Counted from the stretch's first letter, positions 25,252-33,656 are shown. The stretch is DNA of 58,727 nucleotides from Kitasatospora sp. MAP5-34 (GCF_029894335.1 NZ_JARXZC010000046.1:1-58727), one strand, 5' to 3'. The notes: generated from the sequence alone by a model not told the origin. A program made the numbers and translations.

Positions 25252-26502
25252 ATGAACAGTCATCAACCCGGCCGCTTCTCCTGGGCCGGCCGCAACTACC
25301 GCATCCAGACCGCCGCGACGGTGGTCAGCGGGCTCGGTAACGCGGCGGCGCCGATCGCCACCGCCTTCGCGGTGCTCGGCACCGGCGGCGGCGCCACCGA
25401 GGTCGGCTACGTCACGGCGGCCCGGCTGCTGCCCACGGTGCTCTTCCTGCTGATCGGCGGCGCGCTCGCCGACCGGCTGCCGCGCCACCACGTGATGGTC
25501 GCCGCCAACCTGTTCAACGCACTCTCCCAGGCCGCGCTCGCCGTACTGGTGCTCACCGGCAGTGTCCAGCTCTGGGAACTCCTGCTGCTGTCCGCCGCCG
25601 GCGGCGCTGGGCAGGCGTTCTACGGGCCGGCCGCCCAGGGCGTCCTCATGCAGAGCGTGCCGCAGGAGCACGCCGTCCAGGCGTTCTCGGTCTACCGGAT
25701 GGCGATGAACGGCTCCCAGATCGGCGGCGCGGCGCTGGGCGGCGCACTGGTCGCCGCCGTCGGCCCCGGCTGGGTACTGGCGATCGACGCGGTCGGCTTC
25801 GCCGTCGCGGCGGGCCTGCGGGTCCTGCTCCGGATCGAGGCCGTGCCCGCCGGCCCCGCCGGTCTCGGCATGGTGCACGAGCTCCGCGCGGGCTGGCGGG
25901 AGTTCGCCTCCCGGCAGTGGCTCTGGGCGGTGGTGATCCAGTTCGGGGTGCTGATGGCCTGCATCGAGGCCGTCGAGACGGTGTACGGCCCGGTGGTCGC
26001 CCAACAGCGCCTCGGCGGCGCCCGGGACTGGGGGCTGGCGATGGCCGCCTTCGGCATCGGCATGGTCGTCTGCGGCGTGCTGACGGCGGGTTGGCGGCCG
26101 CGCCGCATCCTGCTGGTCGGCAACTACGGCGTCTTCCTGTTCGCCTGCCCCGCCCTGGCGCTCGCCGTCACCGCACCGCTGCCGGTGCTCGTCACCGCGA
26201 TGTTCGCCTCCGGCGCCGGCGTGACGATCTTCGGGGTGAACTGGATGATCGCCCTCCAGCAGGAGATCCCGGTCGAGATGTTCTCCCGGGTCTCCGCCTA
26301 CGACTCCCTCGGCTCCCTCGCCCTCGCCCCGGTCGGCACCGCCCTGGCCGGCCCCGCCGCCGACGCCCTGACCCTCGACGGCGCACTCTGGACCTGCGGC
26401 GTCCTGACCCTCGTCCTCGCCGCCCTCGCCATGGCCGTCCCCGAGGTCCGCCACCTCTCCCGGGCCGCCACCCCGGCCCAGGTGCCCGTCACCGCCGGGT
26501 GA
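25252..26502 (+). CDS. MFS transporter (MFS_3-like, 12 TM)
   Basis: The 416-residue protein is a 12-helix facilitator with N-terminal FSWAGRNYRIQTAATVVSGL and motif A as LLIGGALADRLPRHHVMV. The branch resembles enterobactin/macrolide exporters (MefA-like). Substrate unknown. It follows the hydrolase gene closely and may share its transcript. Its 3' end lies 66 bp before the start of the interrupted PhzF gene, so the three host genes may once have been one cluster. Confidence 0.85.
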   Translation: MNSHQPGRFSWAGRNYRIQTAATVVSGLGNAAAPIATAFAVLGTGGGATEVGYVTAARLLPTVLFLLIGGALADRLPRHHVMVAANLFNALSQAALAVLVLTGSVQLWELLLLSAAGGAGQAFYGPAAQGVLMQSVPQEHAVQAFSVYRMAMNGSQIGGAALGGALVAAVGPGWVLAIDAVGFAVAAGLRVLLRIEAVPAGPAGLGMVHELRAGWREFASRQWLWAVVIQFGVLMACIEAVETVYGPVVAQQRLGGARDWGLAMAAFGIGMVVCGVLTAGWRPRRILLVGNYGVFLFACPALALAVTAPLPVLVTAMFASGAGVTIFGVNWMIALQQEIPVEMFSRVSAYDSLGSLALAPVGTALAGPAADALTLDGALWTCGVLTLVLAALAMAVPEVRHLSRAATPAQVPVTAG

Positions 26503-26568
26503 ATTCAGGGCCACCGGTTGGTGATTGGCACTGTCGAGGCTTGCCGGGCGACCCCTAGAGTCGGGCGT

Positions 26569-26643
26569 ATGCGGATCAGAATCATCGATGCCTTCACCGA
26601 CCGCCCGTTCGCCGGGAACCCGACAATCGGACTGGCAACCTGA
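26569..26643 (+). pseudogene. PhzF-family gene, 5' fragment
   Basis: The ATG at 26569 opens MRIRIIDAFTDRPFAGNP, the N-terminal beta-strand and FAGNP motif of PhzF-family isomerases. At 26622 host homology stops; six element-encoded codons and a TGA follow, leaving a 24-residue peptide. Joined to the sequence starting at 35983 the reading frame becomes a complete PhzF protein of normal length (about 280 residues), so insertion of the element broke it. Confidence 0.9.
26605..26621. repeat. attL core
   Basis: The 17-bp repeat is followed on the element side by GACAATCGGACTGGC, one arm of the inferred attP, and preceded by the host arm GCCTTCACCGACCGC of attB. Confidence 0.85.
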
Positions 26644-27069
26644 TCAATCCAGCCCCTCCGCCGCCCCCGGCGGCGCCGCGCGCACCTGGATTGCGCCGTC
26701 GTCGTCGACGAAGTACACCCCGTCGAGGTCGCCGAATGGAGCGGCCTGAAGAGTGGCGCTCAGGCGTGACACATCGACCCCGGGTAGCGGGATCACCGGG
26801 CCATAGTGATTGGGGATCACGCTTGGTGCAGCGCCCCTGCCGGAGACGCAAACCAAAGTCGTGATGCTGTTGGCTTCGGTCGCAGTCGCTACCTTCAAGT
26901 GCTCCCCCGGCGGCACGAGCTGCTGTGCCGGTCCGCTTAGCCATGCCGCTTCGAATGCCTGAAGCTGCTTTACGAATTGGCAGACCTGCATCGGTTGTCC
27001 AGGATAACGGGGGACGTCGAGGTCGAGGATCGGGCGACCAGGGTCGTCGACAAGGTTCATGTGGCTCAT
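26644..27069 (-). CDS. Hypothetical protein at the left end of the element
   Basis: This 141-residue protein starts MSHMNLVDDPGRPILDLDVP; GGAGG lies seven bases before ATG 27069, which decides the start. It is acidic and has a C-terminal FGDLDGVYFVDDDGAIQVRAAP. I do not recognise the family, and there is no signal, membrane segment or metal motif. Its stop codon lies one base from the stop of the truncated PhzF fragment, so the element ends tightly at attL. Its codon use resembles the host, unlike the capsid gene. A cargo or satellite-control function is possible but unsupported. Confidence 0.65.
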   Translation of the reverse strand: MSHMNLVDDPGRPILDLDVPRYPGQPMQVCQFVKQLQAFEAAWLSGPAQQLVPPGEHLKVATATEANSITTLVCVSGRGAAPSVIPNHYGPVIPLPGVDVSRLSATLQAAPFGDLDGVYFVDDDGAIQVRAAPPGAAEGLD

Positions 27070-27188
27070 CAGCAAACCTCCTGTTCCTTAGCCTTCACCG
27101 TGAGGGCGGGGGCACGGCCCCGCAACCGGGCCAGAATCTGGCCAGAGGTCGCGTCATGAACCTTGATCCTCTCCCTCGCCCTGGCTCC

Positions 27189-27569
27189 TTAGCGCGGTCC
27201 CAGGCTCCGCCGGTTCGCCTCGTGGACGGCGGCGCGCAGATCACCGCGCCGGTCGTCTGCCCTTGGCAGCTCCCCCCGCAGCACGGCCTCGACCTCGCGG
27301 ACGGTCGGCACTGCGTCGCCGGGGACCACGCGGCCGATGCACCTGGCGTGATTGATCAGCGCGTCCGCGATCATATTGGCGGTGTAAACGCCGCAGCCGC
27401 CCAAGTAGACGTGTCCGCCGCCGAGCGTGCCGGTTGCCGACCAGTCAGGATCAAGACTCACCAGGGGTGGGATGCCGAGCAGGGCAAGCGCGGACCTGAG
27501 GCGGATCACGGCCTCTTCCGCCGCCGCTTGGTGCCGCTGAAGAACGCTTACCTGCTCGTCGTCGTCCAC
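27189..27569 (-). CDS. Hypothetical protein divergent from the XRE gene
   Basis: The protein (126 residues from GTG 27569) contains VLQRHQAAAEEAVIRLRSAL as an amphipathic helix, then GTLGGGHVYLGGCGVYTANM and DAVPTVREVEAVLRGELP. I do not recognise it. The open frame extends to 27662, but that would overlap the start of the divergent regulator; GGGAG upstream of 27569 supports the shorter form. It is divergent from the XRE gene with about 80 bp between starts, so it may be a target of that regulator. Confidence 0.6.
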   Translation of the reverse strand: MDDDEQVSVLQRHQAAAEEAVIRLRSALALLGIPPLVSLDPDWSATGTLGGGHVYLGGCGVYTANMIADALINHARCIGRVVPGDAVPTVREVEAVLRGELPRADDRRGDLRAAVHEANRRSLGPR

Positions 27570-27651
27570 AGCTCCCGCTCCCACCAATCGTCCGGTTGGT
27601 ACTGGTCTACCGGTTGCGTTCCGCCACCAAGGGGGCACGAAGGGGGGCAAG

Positions 27652-28434
27652 ATGTTCGGCATGTCGATTGGTGACCTGCTCCGGGAACTTCGAGTAGCCC
27701 AGACCTTGACGCAAGCTCAGGTAGCGGAACAGCTCAGCCTCTCCGCTGGCCGCATGGACGGCACCCCGACGGCCGACCAGTACAAGCGGTGGGAGCGCGG
27801 GAAGAACATCCCCGGATCGTTCTGGTTGGGGCACCTGTCCCAAGTGCTGGACGTGCCCTCGGAGATACTCACGGCCGAGGCTACGCTCACGCGTGTGGAC
27901 CGTAGAGCCTTTTTGAGCCTTACCGCCATGGTGGCCACGCACGGCAAGGTCGCCGCCAGCCTGACCGCGAGCGTGGCCGGAGGAGACGCCGGTCCGCTCA
28001 CAACCGTGCAGACCACCCACGGAACAGACCTCGTCATCGCCTCGCTCGCCGACAAGGGCACTACCCGGAACCTCTCCCGGTGGATGACTGACGGCGAGTC
28101 TGCACTCTTGCGGGTGAACGCCGCTGGCATCCTCGCCAAGGTCCCCGGGCAGGACCAGGCCGCCTCGGTGGTGCGGGTACTGGCCAACGACCCGGAGACG
28201 CAGCGGCTGTACGCCACGGCGGTACTTTCGCGCGTCGGTGCGCTCGACTGGGCCGCTGCTGCGGGCATCGTCGCCAACCCCCGCACAGCTGGCTCCCGGG
28301 CGTCCTTCCTGGCCGCCAGACTGGCACCCGAAACGCTCAACCCGCGCGACGCCGGGGCACGGTGGTGCTCCGCGCGGCTGCTCGGCGATCTGTCCCCGTA
28401 TCTCGGATGGGAGTCCCCAGGTGCACGTGTTTGA
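27652..28434 (+). CDS. XRE-family regulator with long C-terminal domain
   Basis: This 260-residue protein has an N-terminal Cro/CI-type helix-turn-helix (IGDLLRELRVAQTLTQAQVAEQLSLSAGR, then QYKRWERGKNIPGSFWLGHLSQVLDVP, residues 5-75) and a helical C-terminal part of about 180 residues without recognised repeats. In a mobile element such a protein is the natural candidate for the lysogeny-type repressor that senses induction. AAGGGGGG precedes the ATG. The next gene overlaps it by 14 bases. It is divergent from one element gene and convergent to the capsid block, the geometry of a regulatory arm. Confidence 0.8.
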   Translation: MFGMSIGDLLRELRVAQTLTQAQVAEQLSLSAGRMDGTPTADQYKRWERGKNIPGSFWLGHLSQVLDVPSEILTAEATLTRVDRRAFLSLTAMVATHGKVAASLTASVAGGDAGPLTTVQTTHGTDLVIASLADKGTTRNLSRWMTDGESALLRVNAAGILAKVPGQDQAASVVRVLANDPETQRLYATAVLSRVGALDWAAAAGIVANPRTAGSRASFLAARLAPETLNPRDAGARWCSARLLGDLSPYLGWESPGARV

Positions 28435-28753
28435 AGTGAAGAACGCCGAGCTGGTCGAGAGCATCACCGAGCAGGCCAAAGCCGCCGGGGTCACGGACGG
28501 CGCCATCGTGTCGCTGATCGGCGCGGCTGACTCATTCACCGTTTCCACGATGCCAGCAGACGATGCGTCAGCTGACGTTGTCACAGACTATGACCAGCCG
28601 GCGGAGCTGCACGGCACGGGTGAGATCGTGGGCGGGGTCGTCCACGTCCACGGGACCTTCGCGGTGGCCGGTGACCTCGGAGTCTCCGGGCACCTGCACC
28701 GCGCCCAGATCGGCCACTGGTTCGCGCGCGCGTACGTACTGCCGACCAGCTAA
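28421..28753 (+). CDS. PPC/DUF296-domain protein
   Basis: The 110-residue protein is a single PPC (plant and prokaryote conserved, DUF296) domain: MHVFEVKNAELVESITEQA, GAIVSLIGAADSFTVSTM, and ELHGTGEIVGGVVHVHGTFA with GVSGHLHRAQI. PPC domains form trimers; in plants they accompany AT-hook DNA-binding proteins, while the prokaryotic role is unknown. GTG 28421 follows GGGAG and lies inside the end of the XRE gene, so the two are translationally coupled. In Streptomyces, XRE-PPC pairs recur, suggesting a regulator with a co-effector. Confidence 0.8.
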   Translation: MHVFEVKNAELVESITEQAKAAGVTDGAIVSLIGAADSFTVSTMPADDASADVVTDYDQPAELHGTGEIVGGVVHVHGTFAVAGDLGVSGHLHRAQIGHWFARAYVLPTS

Positions 28754-28764
28754 CCCACACCCAG

Positions 28765-29022
28765 TCACCAGCCGTCGAGCACAACCTCATCGCCGCCCGG
28801 CACCTTCACCGTTCGAGTCCTCTTCTGGTTGGCAACCGGGCCGTTCGACAGTGCTGCCACCGGAATAGCTTCAAGTGCCGCGTACGCGGTGACGATCAAG
28901 GCCCACATCCTCGCGCTGTCTGCCGCGCTCAGCCGACCAGCAGCCTGGTTGGCTAAGTCGCTCTCGACGGCAGCCGCGTAACGTTCCATCTGCTCCAAGG
29001 CATGCGCTAACTCAGGCGTCAC
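28765..29022 (-). CDS. Small hypothetical protein downstream of the capsid gene
   Basis: The 85-residue protein MTPELAHALEQMERYAAAVE is mostly helical (LANQAAGRLSAADSARMWALIVTAYAALEAI, given here as one helix from about residue 24 to 54) with a C-terminal beta-like TRTVKVPGGDEVVLDGW. I do not recognise it. It converges with the PPC gene with 11 bp between stops. It follows the capsid gene in the same direction after a hairpin and could be a capsid-associated or decoration factor, which is only positional inference. The start is GTG 29022. Confidence 0.5.
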   Translation of the reverse strand: MTPELAHALEQMERYAAAVESDLANQAAGRLSAADSARMWALIVTAYAALEAIPVAALSNGPVANQKRTRTVKVPGGDEVVLDGW

Positions 29023-29044
29023 GGCTTAACTCCCTGGCCAGTAC

Positions 29045-29080
29045 GGGGAATCCGGCAAGCCACCGAACCCCGGATTCCCC
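29045..29080 (-). terminator. Hairpin between capsid block and the 85-residue gene
   Basis: An 11-bp perfect stem, GGGGAATCCGG (29045-29055) with 29070-29080, closes a 14-base loop. It lies 23 bp upstream of the small downstream gene and may end or attenuate capsid transcription. Confidence 0.6.
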
Positions 29081-29390
29081 GCAGCGCGGCCACACCAGGG
29101 TGAGGGGAACCGAAGGGGAAAACCTCGCCCTGGGGCCACAGTTGAGCCAGGCGACCCGGCCGGAGAGGAGCAGGACAAGCGGGAGAAGCCCACGAACTCC
29201 CGGTCAGGCCACCTGACTTGTGCCCCCTTTGAGACGGCCCACGGAAGGTACGTCCGTCTGGTTGGGGCGTCTTCCCGGACGCCAGCGCCGAGTCGATGAG
29301 TCCGCTCGAAGCCTGGGCGCGCAACCGGAGGGGAAGAACCCAGGGGGACGTTCGGCGCAGTTGAACACGGGAAGTCTTTAAGCGCGAATA
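29081..29390. other. Gene-free stretch beside the capsid gene
   Basis: Two minus-strand frames cross it, but they read as proline-, glycine- and serine-rich strings without structure or ribosome binding sites, so I do not call genes. It lies next to the capsid 3' end, where a helper-recognised packaging (cos or pac) site could sit; no recognisable site is visible. Confidence 0.4.
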
Positions 29391-30647
29391 TCAAGACGCG
29401 CCACCCTTGAAGCTCTTAATGGCACCGGTGTTATCTACTAAGACCGAACCCATACGAGCCAAGCAGCGGAAGAAGATAAGGTCGCGATCGAAAGCGAACT
29501 CGTCCGAACGCTCAAAGCGAATATTCGGACCAGCAATACGAACGTAGAAACGGGACCAGTCGCCAAAGAGCAGCGATTGTTTGCCAAGCCCGATGGCATC
29601 AACGCCCGGATCGAGATAGACGGGCTCACCTAAGAGGCTTCCTACGCTACCGGTTCCCTCTAGCACTTCGATATCGAAGAGGTATCTATTCATGGAGTCC
29701 TTCAATGTGCGGATATAGCCAAGGGTGGAAGTCTCCATAAGCCAAGCGGCGCCCGGAGATCGTAAATATGGACTTGCCAAGCTCGTTTGCAAGTCGAAAA
29801 GGTTATCCGCCGACGGCTTGCCACCCGAACCGGTAGCACCCGTTACACCGACGGAGATCCCGTTGGCGACGCCAGATGGCTGACCGGAACCCGTTCCCGT
29901 AATCGCATATTTGCCGAAACCATTCGCCAGGGCGATAGCAGCCTGCGAAGTCAGATACCCGACAAGATCGAATGAAGCGTCCTGCGCCAACTCGGTGGTC
30001 ACTGAAATCAAGAAGCCGAACTTATAGACCGGTAATGCTGCGGCACCTAATCCGGGGTCGGATTCGGGGATGGTCGCGCCCTCCGCAACTAAGGTCGCGG
30101 TCGAGAATCCGGATGATCGGGGAATTCTATACTCTTCGCCCGATTCCGTCATCAGCAGAAAGGCACCTGCGGAAAGTACGGAGCTCTGTTCGACTAATTC
30201 CTGGACGAGGGAATCCCCCCACGTAATCCCTACATTTCCAGAGGTGGTAAGAGTGGCGCGCTTTTCGATGCCGGGCGAATACCCGGAACGGGAACCGGCG
30301 AGGCTGAAATCTATCGGCGCCGGATTTTTCCGCAACACGGCATCTCGCAGCTGCTCGCCGAGACTCGGGTCGTAGTAGCCAGGTCGGGAAGCGGGGCTCC
30401 CTGATACCACTCGGCCGGATTCTAATGCCCCAAACGCCGCCGCCGATTCGGCGGACCGGTTTTCCTGCCTCGCGAGATCAACGAGCCTCGCGTCCAACTG
30501 GTCGAGCTCGGCGCTTAATCGAATAAACTCCGCGTTTTCCTCGCCGGTAAAATTCCGGTTCTCGTTGGCTGCCCGGTCGGCCAGGATCTTGGCCTTCTCC
30601 CAGGTACGCCGCCGGGAGTCTTTCACTAAATTCTGAACGTAAGACAT
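29391..30647 (-). CDS. HK97-fold phage major capsid protein
   Basis: The 418-residue protein has the HK97 gp5 layout. Residues 1-75 form a coiled-coil delta domain (SRRRTWEKAKILADRAANE, then LSAELDQLDARLVDLARQE), acting as built-in scaffold. The core follows with LTTSGNVGITWGDSLVQELVEQ, EYRIPRSSGFSTATLVAEGA, an N-arm/E-loop region, the spine-helix segment FDLVGYLTSQAAIALANGFG, and the P- and A-domain parts ending SDEFAFDRDLIFFRCLARMG. No prohead protease or portal is adjacent, although HK97-type capsids usually need both. Base composition is clearly more A/T-rich than host genes, with frequent ATT, GTA and AAT codons. ATG 30647 has GAGGT at nine bases. Confidence 0.9.
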   Translation of the reverse strand: MSYVQNLVKDSRRRTWEKAKILADRAANENRNFTGEENAEFIRLSAELDQLDARLVDLARQENRSAESAAAFGALESGRVVSGSPASRPGYYDPSLGEQLRDAVLRKNPAPIDFSLAGSRSGYSPGIEKRATLTTSGNVGITWGDSLVQELVEQSSVLSAGAFLLMTESGEEYRIPRSSGFSTATLVAEGATIPESDPGLGAAALPVYKFGFLISVTTELAQDASFDLVGYLTSQAAIALANGFGKYAITGTGSGQPSGVANGISVGVTGATGSGGKPSADNLFDLQTSLASPYLRSPGAAWLMETSTLGYIRTLKDSMNRYLFDIEVLEGTGSVGSLLGEPVYLDPGVDAIGLGKQSLLFGDWSRFYVRIAGPNIRFERSDEFAFDRDLIFFRCLARMGSVLVDNTGAIKSFKGGAS

Positions 30648-30668
30648 TTCGCGCACACCTCTACACAC

Positions 30669-32234
30669 ATTCCAAATCGGATAATGTGCGCGAGGTCTTC
30701 GGCGGCTTCGATTCCGACTTCCAGGGCGTCACCGTGAAATCAACAACGGGACCCGAAGAATGGGCGCGTACCGCCATCTCCGGTGCTTGCGATGGCTGCC
30801 GGGGACGGCGCCTATTGAATTTTCACCAACCAGCTTACTCCCGTCCAGCCGCGAATGGAAGCTCCCCACAGGGGGGGCCTATGCCGGAATCCCAATCCTC
30901 GGAAATGTCAACGGCGAATTGGTTATATGCCCGGAATAACGGAGGCCGCAAAGGTGACATGGCCAAGCCCCGAGTAGTCAGTCCAGCACGACTGGCACTG
31001 CTGCCGTGCCACACCGACACCCAGGCCGCGAACAGCACCGCCCCGAGGACGGCGCCGCTTCCGTCCCGCAACTGCGGCAGTTCAGCCGTCCAGCACTGCG
31101 GCCCAGGAACAGGGGCCGGGAAGGGCATCGCGGCGGCAGCGCAGACCCCTTGCGTGGCCACCGGCTATCGGTGCCTCGCCCATGACCTCGGCAGCCCGTA
31201 CGCGGCCGGGCCGTCGGCTCGGGACCGGGATGGCCAGGGGCGACCGAAGGAATGGCCGAGGTGTGCTTGAATGCCCAGCCAGCTGCCGCCCAGGGCCGGT
31301 CTTCTCTGCTGGCTGGGAGTTCCGCCGGGACGGAGAGCGAGAGGGCACGGCGCGAGAAGTTCCGGAAGGCGGAAAGGTCGCAGGTCGGGAGGGGGCGGAC
31401 ACTCTCTACGACCATGGCTCAGCCGGAAGGCCACTGGTCAGAGCCTCCTTGGTCACACCGTGCAACAGAATGGAAGAGATCAAAGAATTGCCATCGTGCA
31501 TTGTTATGTCGAAAATGGCTCAATATGCAATCGGCTCTGATGGTAAGTAGGACGGGTCGATTGGTCTTAACCAATCGGCAGTCTTTCGAACCATCAGGCC
31601 CCCTTCGAGCCGACCAGAAAATCCATGCCACCAAAAATCCTGGGCCCAGAATAAAATGCGGCGTACGCGTACGCGTTGCACCCGTTTCAAAATTGGTCTC
31701 GACCATTTTTATGGACAATGTCTAATGTGGCCCTCCGTCAGTTCTGAACCCACCATGGTGCCAACTCCCATGCCGCAAAAGGATGGTGACCGTAAGTCCG
31801 TTTTTTTTTCTGGTAGAGGTCGGGGGCTCCACCGAGGCGGGTCCGCGTGGACAATCTCTAAACGACGATCTTAAGTCGAAATTTCCCCAATTTTATCGAA
31901 ATGTGGCGCATTTTAGGTGAGGATGAGTCAGAAGGGCCGAAGGCCGGCGAGGCTCCCAGTTGAGAGGCCATCACCTGATGGTCCGAATCCCCTATGTGCC
32001 TCGAAGCTCCGCCGCTCCGGATACTTATGCATCGATCTTCCTAGCCCGAAACCCAGTCGGCGGAAACCCGACGCGACGCTGCTCCGCCAAGCTGCGACGG
32101 CTAGGGGGGCAGCCCTGCCCCCTCGCAGCCCCTGCGAATGCTGGGAGGGGGCAGAGGGGGCAACCTCCCACCCTTACCCCCACGTGCGCGCGCGGCAGAG
32201 GTGGGATCGCCTGCCCCCTGCCCCCCGCGAAGGG
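30669..32234. other. 1.56-kb gene-free, A/T-richer core with dyads
   Basis: No open frame here shows plausible protein composition or a ribosome binding site. The stretch 31500-31920 is the most A/T-rich of the window and holds several dyads: GATTGGT-CTTA-ACCAATC at 31559-31576, the palindrome GCGTACGCGTACGC at 31661-31674, TGGTC-TC-GACCA at 31694-31705 flanked by A and T runs, a T-run at 31801-31810, and GGCCATCA-CC-TGATGGTC near 31970. Together with the adjacent primase-helicase gene this looks like a replication origin and regulatory region. CACATT/AATGTG near 30668-30690 may belong to the capsid promoter. Confidence 0.5.
32105..32225. repeat. Cluster of six GGGGGCA heptamers
   Basis: GGGGGCA or its complement occurs at 32105, 32116 (inverted), 32147, 32156, 32212 (inverted) and 32219 (inverted), that is as one facing pair and two direct pairs with 9- and 7-bp periods, all just beyond the 3' end of the primase gene. 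The arrangement resembles initiator or packaging-protein binding sites; a terminator function for the primase transcript is also possible. Confidence 0.6.
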
Positions 32235-33656
32235 TCACTGCCCGAAAGCGGAAGGTGACCACTCGGACTGGGACCACTTGGACTCCTCGCCGTCCTTCTG
32301 GCCTACCTCATCGCCGAACCAATAGCCTCGCGTCCCTCTCCGCTTTCGCGGTGCCATGGTGGGGCTGGTTGGGTCCGTGCTGGCAGCGTCGGCGCGTTCG
32401 TAGAAGGTGGCGGCAGCGAGCTGGTGATAGCCGTTGACCTGGGCCCAGTCCACATAACGCGCGTACAGGGCCGTCCGGGGTATCCAGCCTGCTAGTTGCC
32501 CGTCGGCGAGGAAGGCCCGAACGGGGTCGGCGATGAGCCGGTAGTCGTCGGTCTCCTGTCGGACGGATTGGGGTGGGTCGAAGCAGTTCCGGGCCATCAG
32601 GCGTACGAGGCCGTGGACCGCCAGGACGAGCAGGCCGCGCAGCTCCGACGGGGTGGTGAGCTTGTCGAGCTGGTTCGGGTCGGCCACCCCGGCTGGGAAG
32701 TAGCCGGTAAAGGGCAGCACGATCCACCGGCTGAAGAACCCTTCCGTGGTGTCCGCGCTGCGGGGCAGCGCATTGAAGGCGGCGATCAGCAGTGCCCTGC
32801 ATGTGAATTTGAATGGTTGGCCGTATTTCCGTTCAGCATTGAGTGGGTCTTCCCCGGTGACCTTCTTGAAGTTCTCGGTTGCTTTGAAGATCCTCGGATC
32901 GACGTCGCCGACCAGATTAGCGAGCTTGCCGTGCAGTTCGGCGACCATAAAGCGATTCTCGTCAAGACTTTGCGGCGATACCGCAGAGATGTTTGCCCCG
33001 CCTGCGAGGGATTTCACGAGTTTCAGGAAGGTTCCTTTTCCGTTCCGGCCTGGCCCATTCAAGAGCACTGCCTTGTTCAGTGGATTCGCGTTGAATAGGG
33101 TGTATCCGATAACCTCTTCGATGAACTCCCGGGTGTCGCTAGGAAATACCTCTTCGAGCCATTGTTCGATGGCCGGGCATTTCGCATCTGGGTCCCATTC
33201 GACAGGGATTCTGATCGTGCTTGGTATGGCCGGGTCGTGGGGACTAAGTTCTCCTGTTCGCCAGTCGAGTAATCCGTTCGGCAGGTTCAGGAATTGGGTG
33301 TCCTGGTTTTCGTCGGTGAACAGTGGCGGTTGACAGCTGAGACTGGCCAGAACGTTTGAGACATGAGTGCGCCGTCCGCGATCACCCAATAGCCGGAAAA
33401 CGCGTTCGCTGACAATTCGCTCGCCGTTGTCCCGCCAGACGCCTTCGGTGTACGCGTACAGGTGCCCCGTGTAATCGACGGCGATCGGGCCTTCATTTTC
33501 GACGGCCGCGACGAGCTTGGTGAGCAGGAGGCCGATTTCCTTTTTGAAGAATCGACTCGGCCTGTTCAGGGGTATACTCGACCTTGGTTGGGTTTGGTTA
33601 GTATCAGTGGTCGGGTCTCCTGGCTGGGGCCCGGCCGACCCATGTGCCGTCGTCAT
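32235..33656 (-). CDS. P4/D5-type primase-helicase (SF3 helicase)
   Basis: The 473-residue protein carries the D5_N domain (LNLPNGLLDWRTGELSPHD, residues 120-145) and an SF3 helicase domain of the phage/plasmid P4 family: Walker A GPGRNGKGTF near residue 205, Walker B-like KLANLVGDVDP, and motif C in FTCRALLIAAFNALP with the sensor Asn. It should melt the element origin and unwind DNA; a toprim/primase active site at the N-terminus is not evident, so priming may rely on the host or helper. It shares ATGA with the upstream 77-residue gene. The C-terminus (about 130 residues) has a winged-helix-like EADDYRLIADP-type segment as in other P4 helicases. Confidence 0.88.
   Translation of the reverse strand: MTTAHGSAGPQPGDPTTDTNQTQPRSSIPLNRPSRFFKKEIGLLLTKLVAAVENEGPIAVDYTGHLYAYTEGVWRDNGERIVSERVFRLLGDRGRRTHVSNVLASLSCQPPLFTDENQDTQFLNLPNGLLDWRTGELSPHDPAIPSTIRIPVEWDPDAKCPAIEQWLEEVFPSDTREFIEEVIGYTLFNANPLNKAVLLNGPGRNGKGTFLKLVKSLAGGANISAVSPQSLDENRFMVAELHGKLANLVGDVDPRIFKATENFKKVTGEDPLNAERKYGQPFKFTCRALLIAAFNALPRSADTTEGFFSRWIVLPFTGYFPAGVADPNQLDKLTTPSELRGLLVLAVHGLVRLMARNCFDPPQSVRQETDDYRLIADPVRAFLADGQLAGWIPRTALYARYVDWAQVNGYHQLAAATFYERADAASTDPTSPTMAPRKRRGTRGYWFGDEVGQKDGEESKWSQSEWSPSAFGQ

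Noticed and set aside
29019..29394. Two overlapping minus-strand frames between the capsid gene and the 85-residue gene
   Set aside because: Both read as low-complexity Pro/Gly/Ser strings, lack ribosome binding sites and include the hairpin at 29045-29080.
30686..31270. Possible 194-residue protein upstream of the capsid gene
   Set aside because: No ribosome binding site, no secondary structure or family features, and it crosses the dyad-rich gene-free core.
31945..32000. tRNA-like T-loop word GGTCCGAATCCCC
   Set aside because: The flanking bases do not form a 5-bp T-stem or a matching acceptor stem; it belongs to a GGCCATCA/TGATGGTC hairpin.
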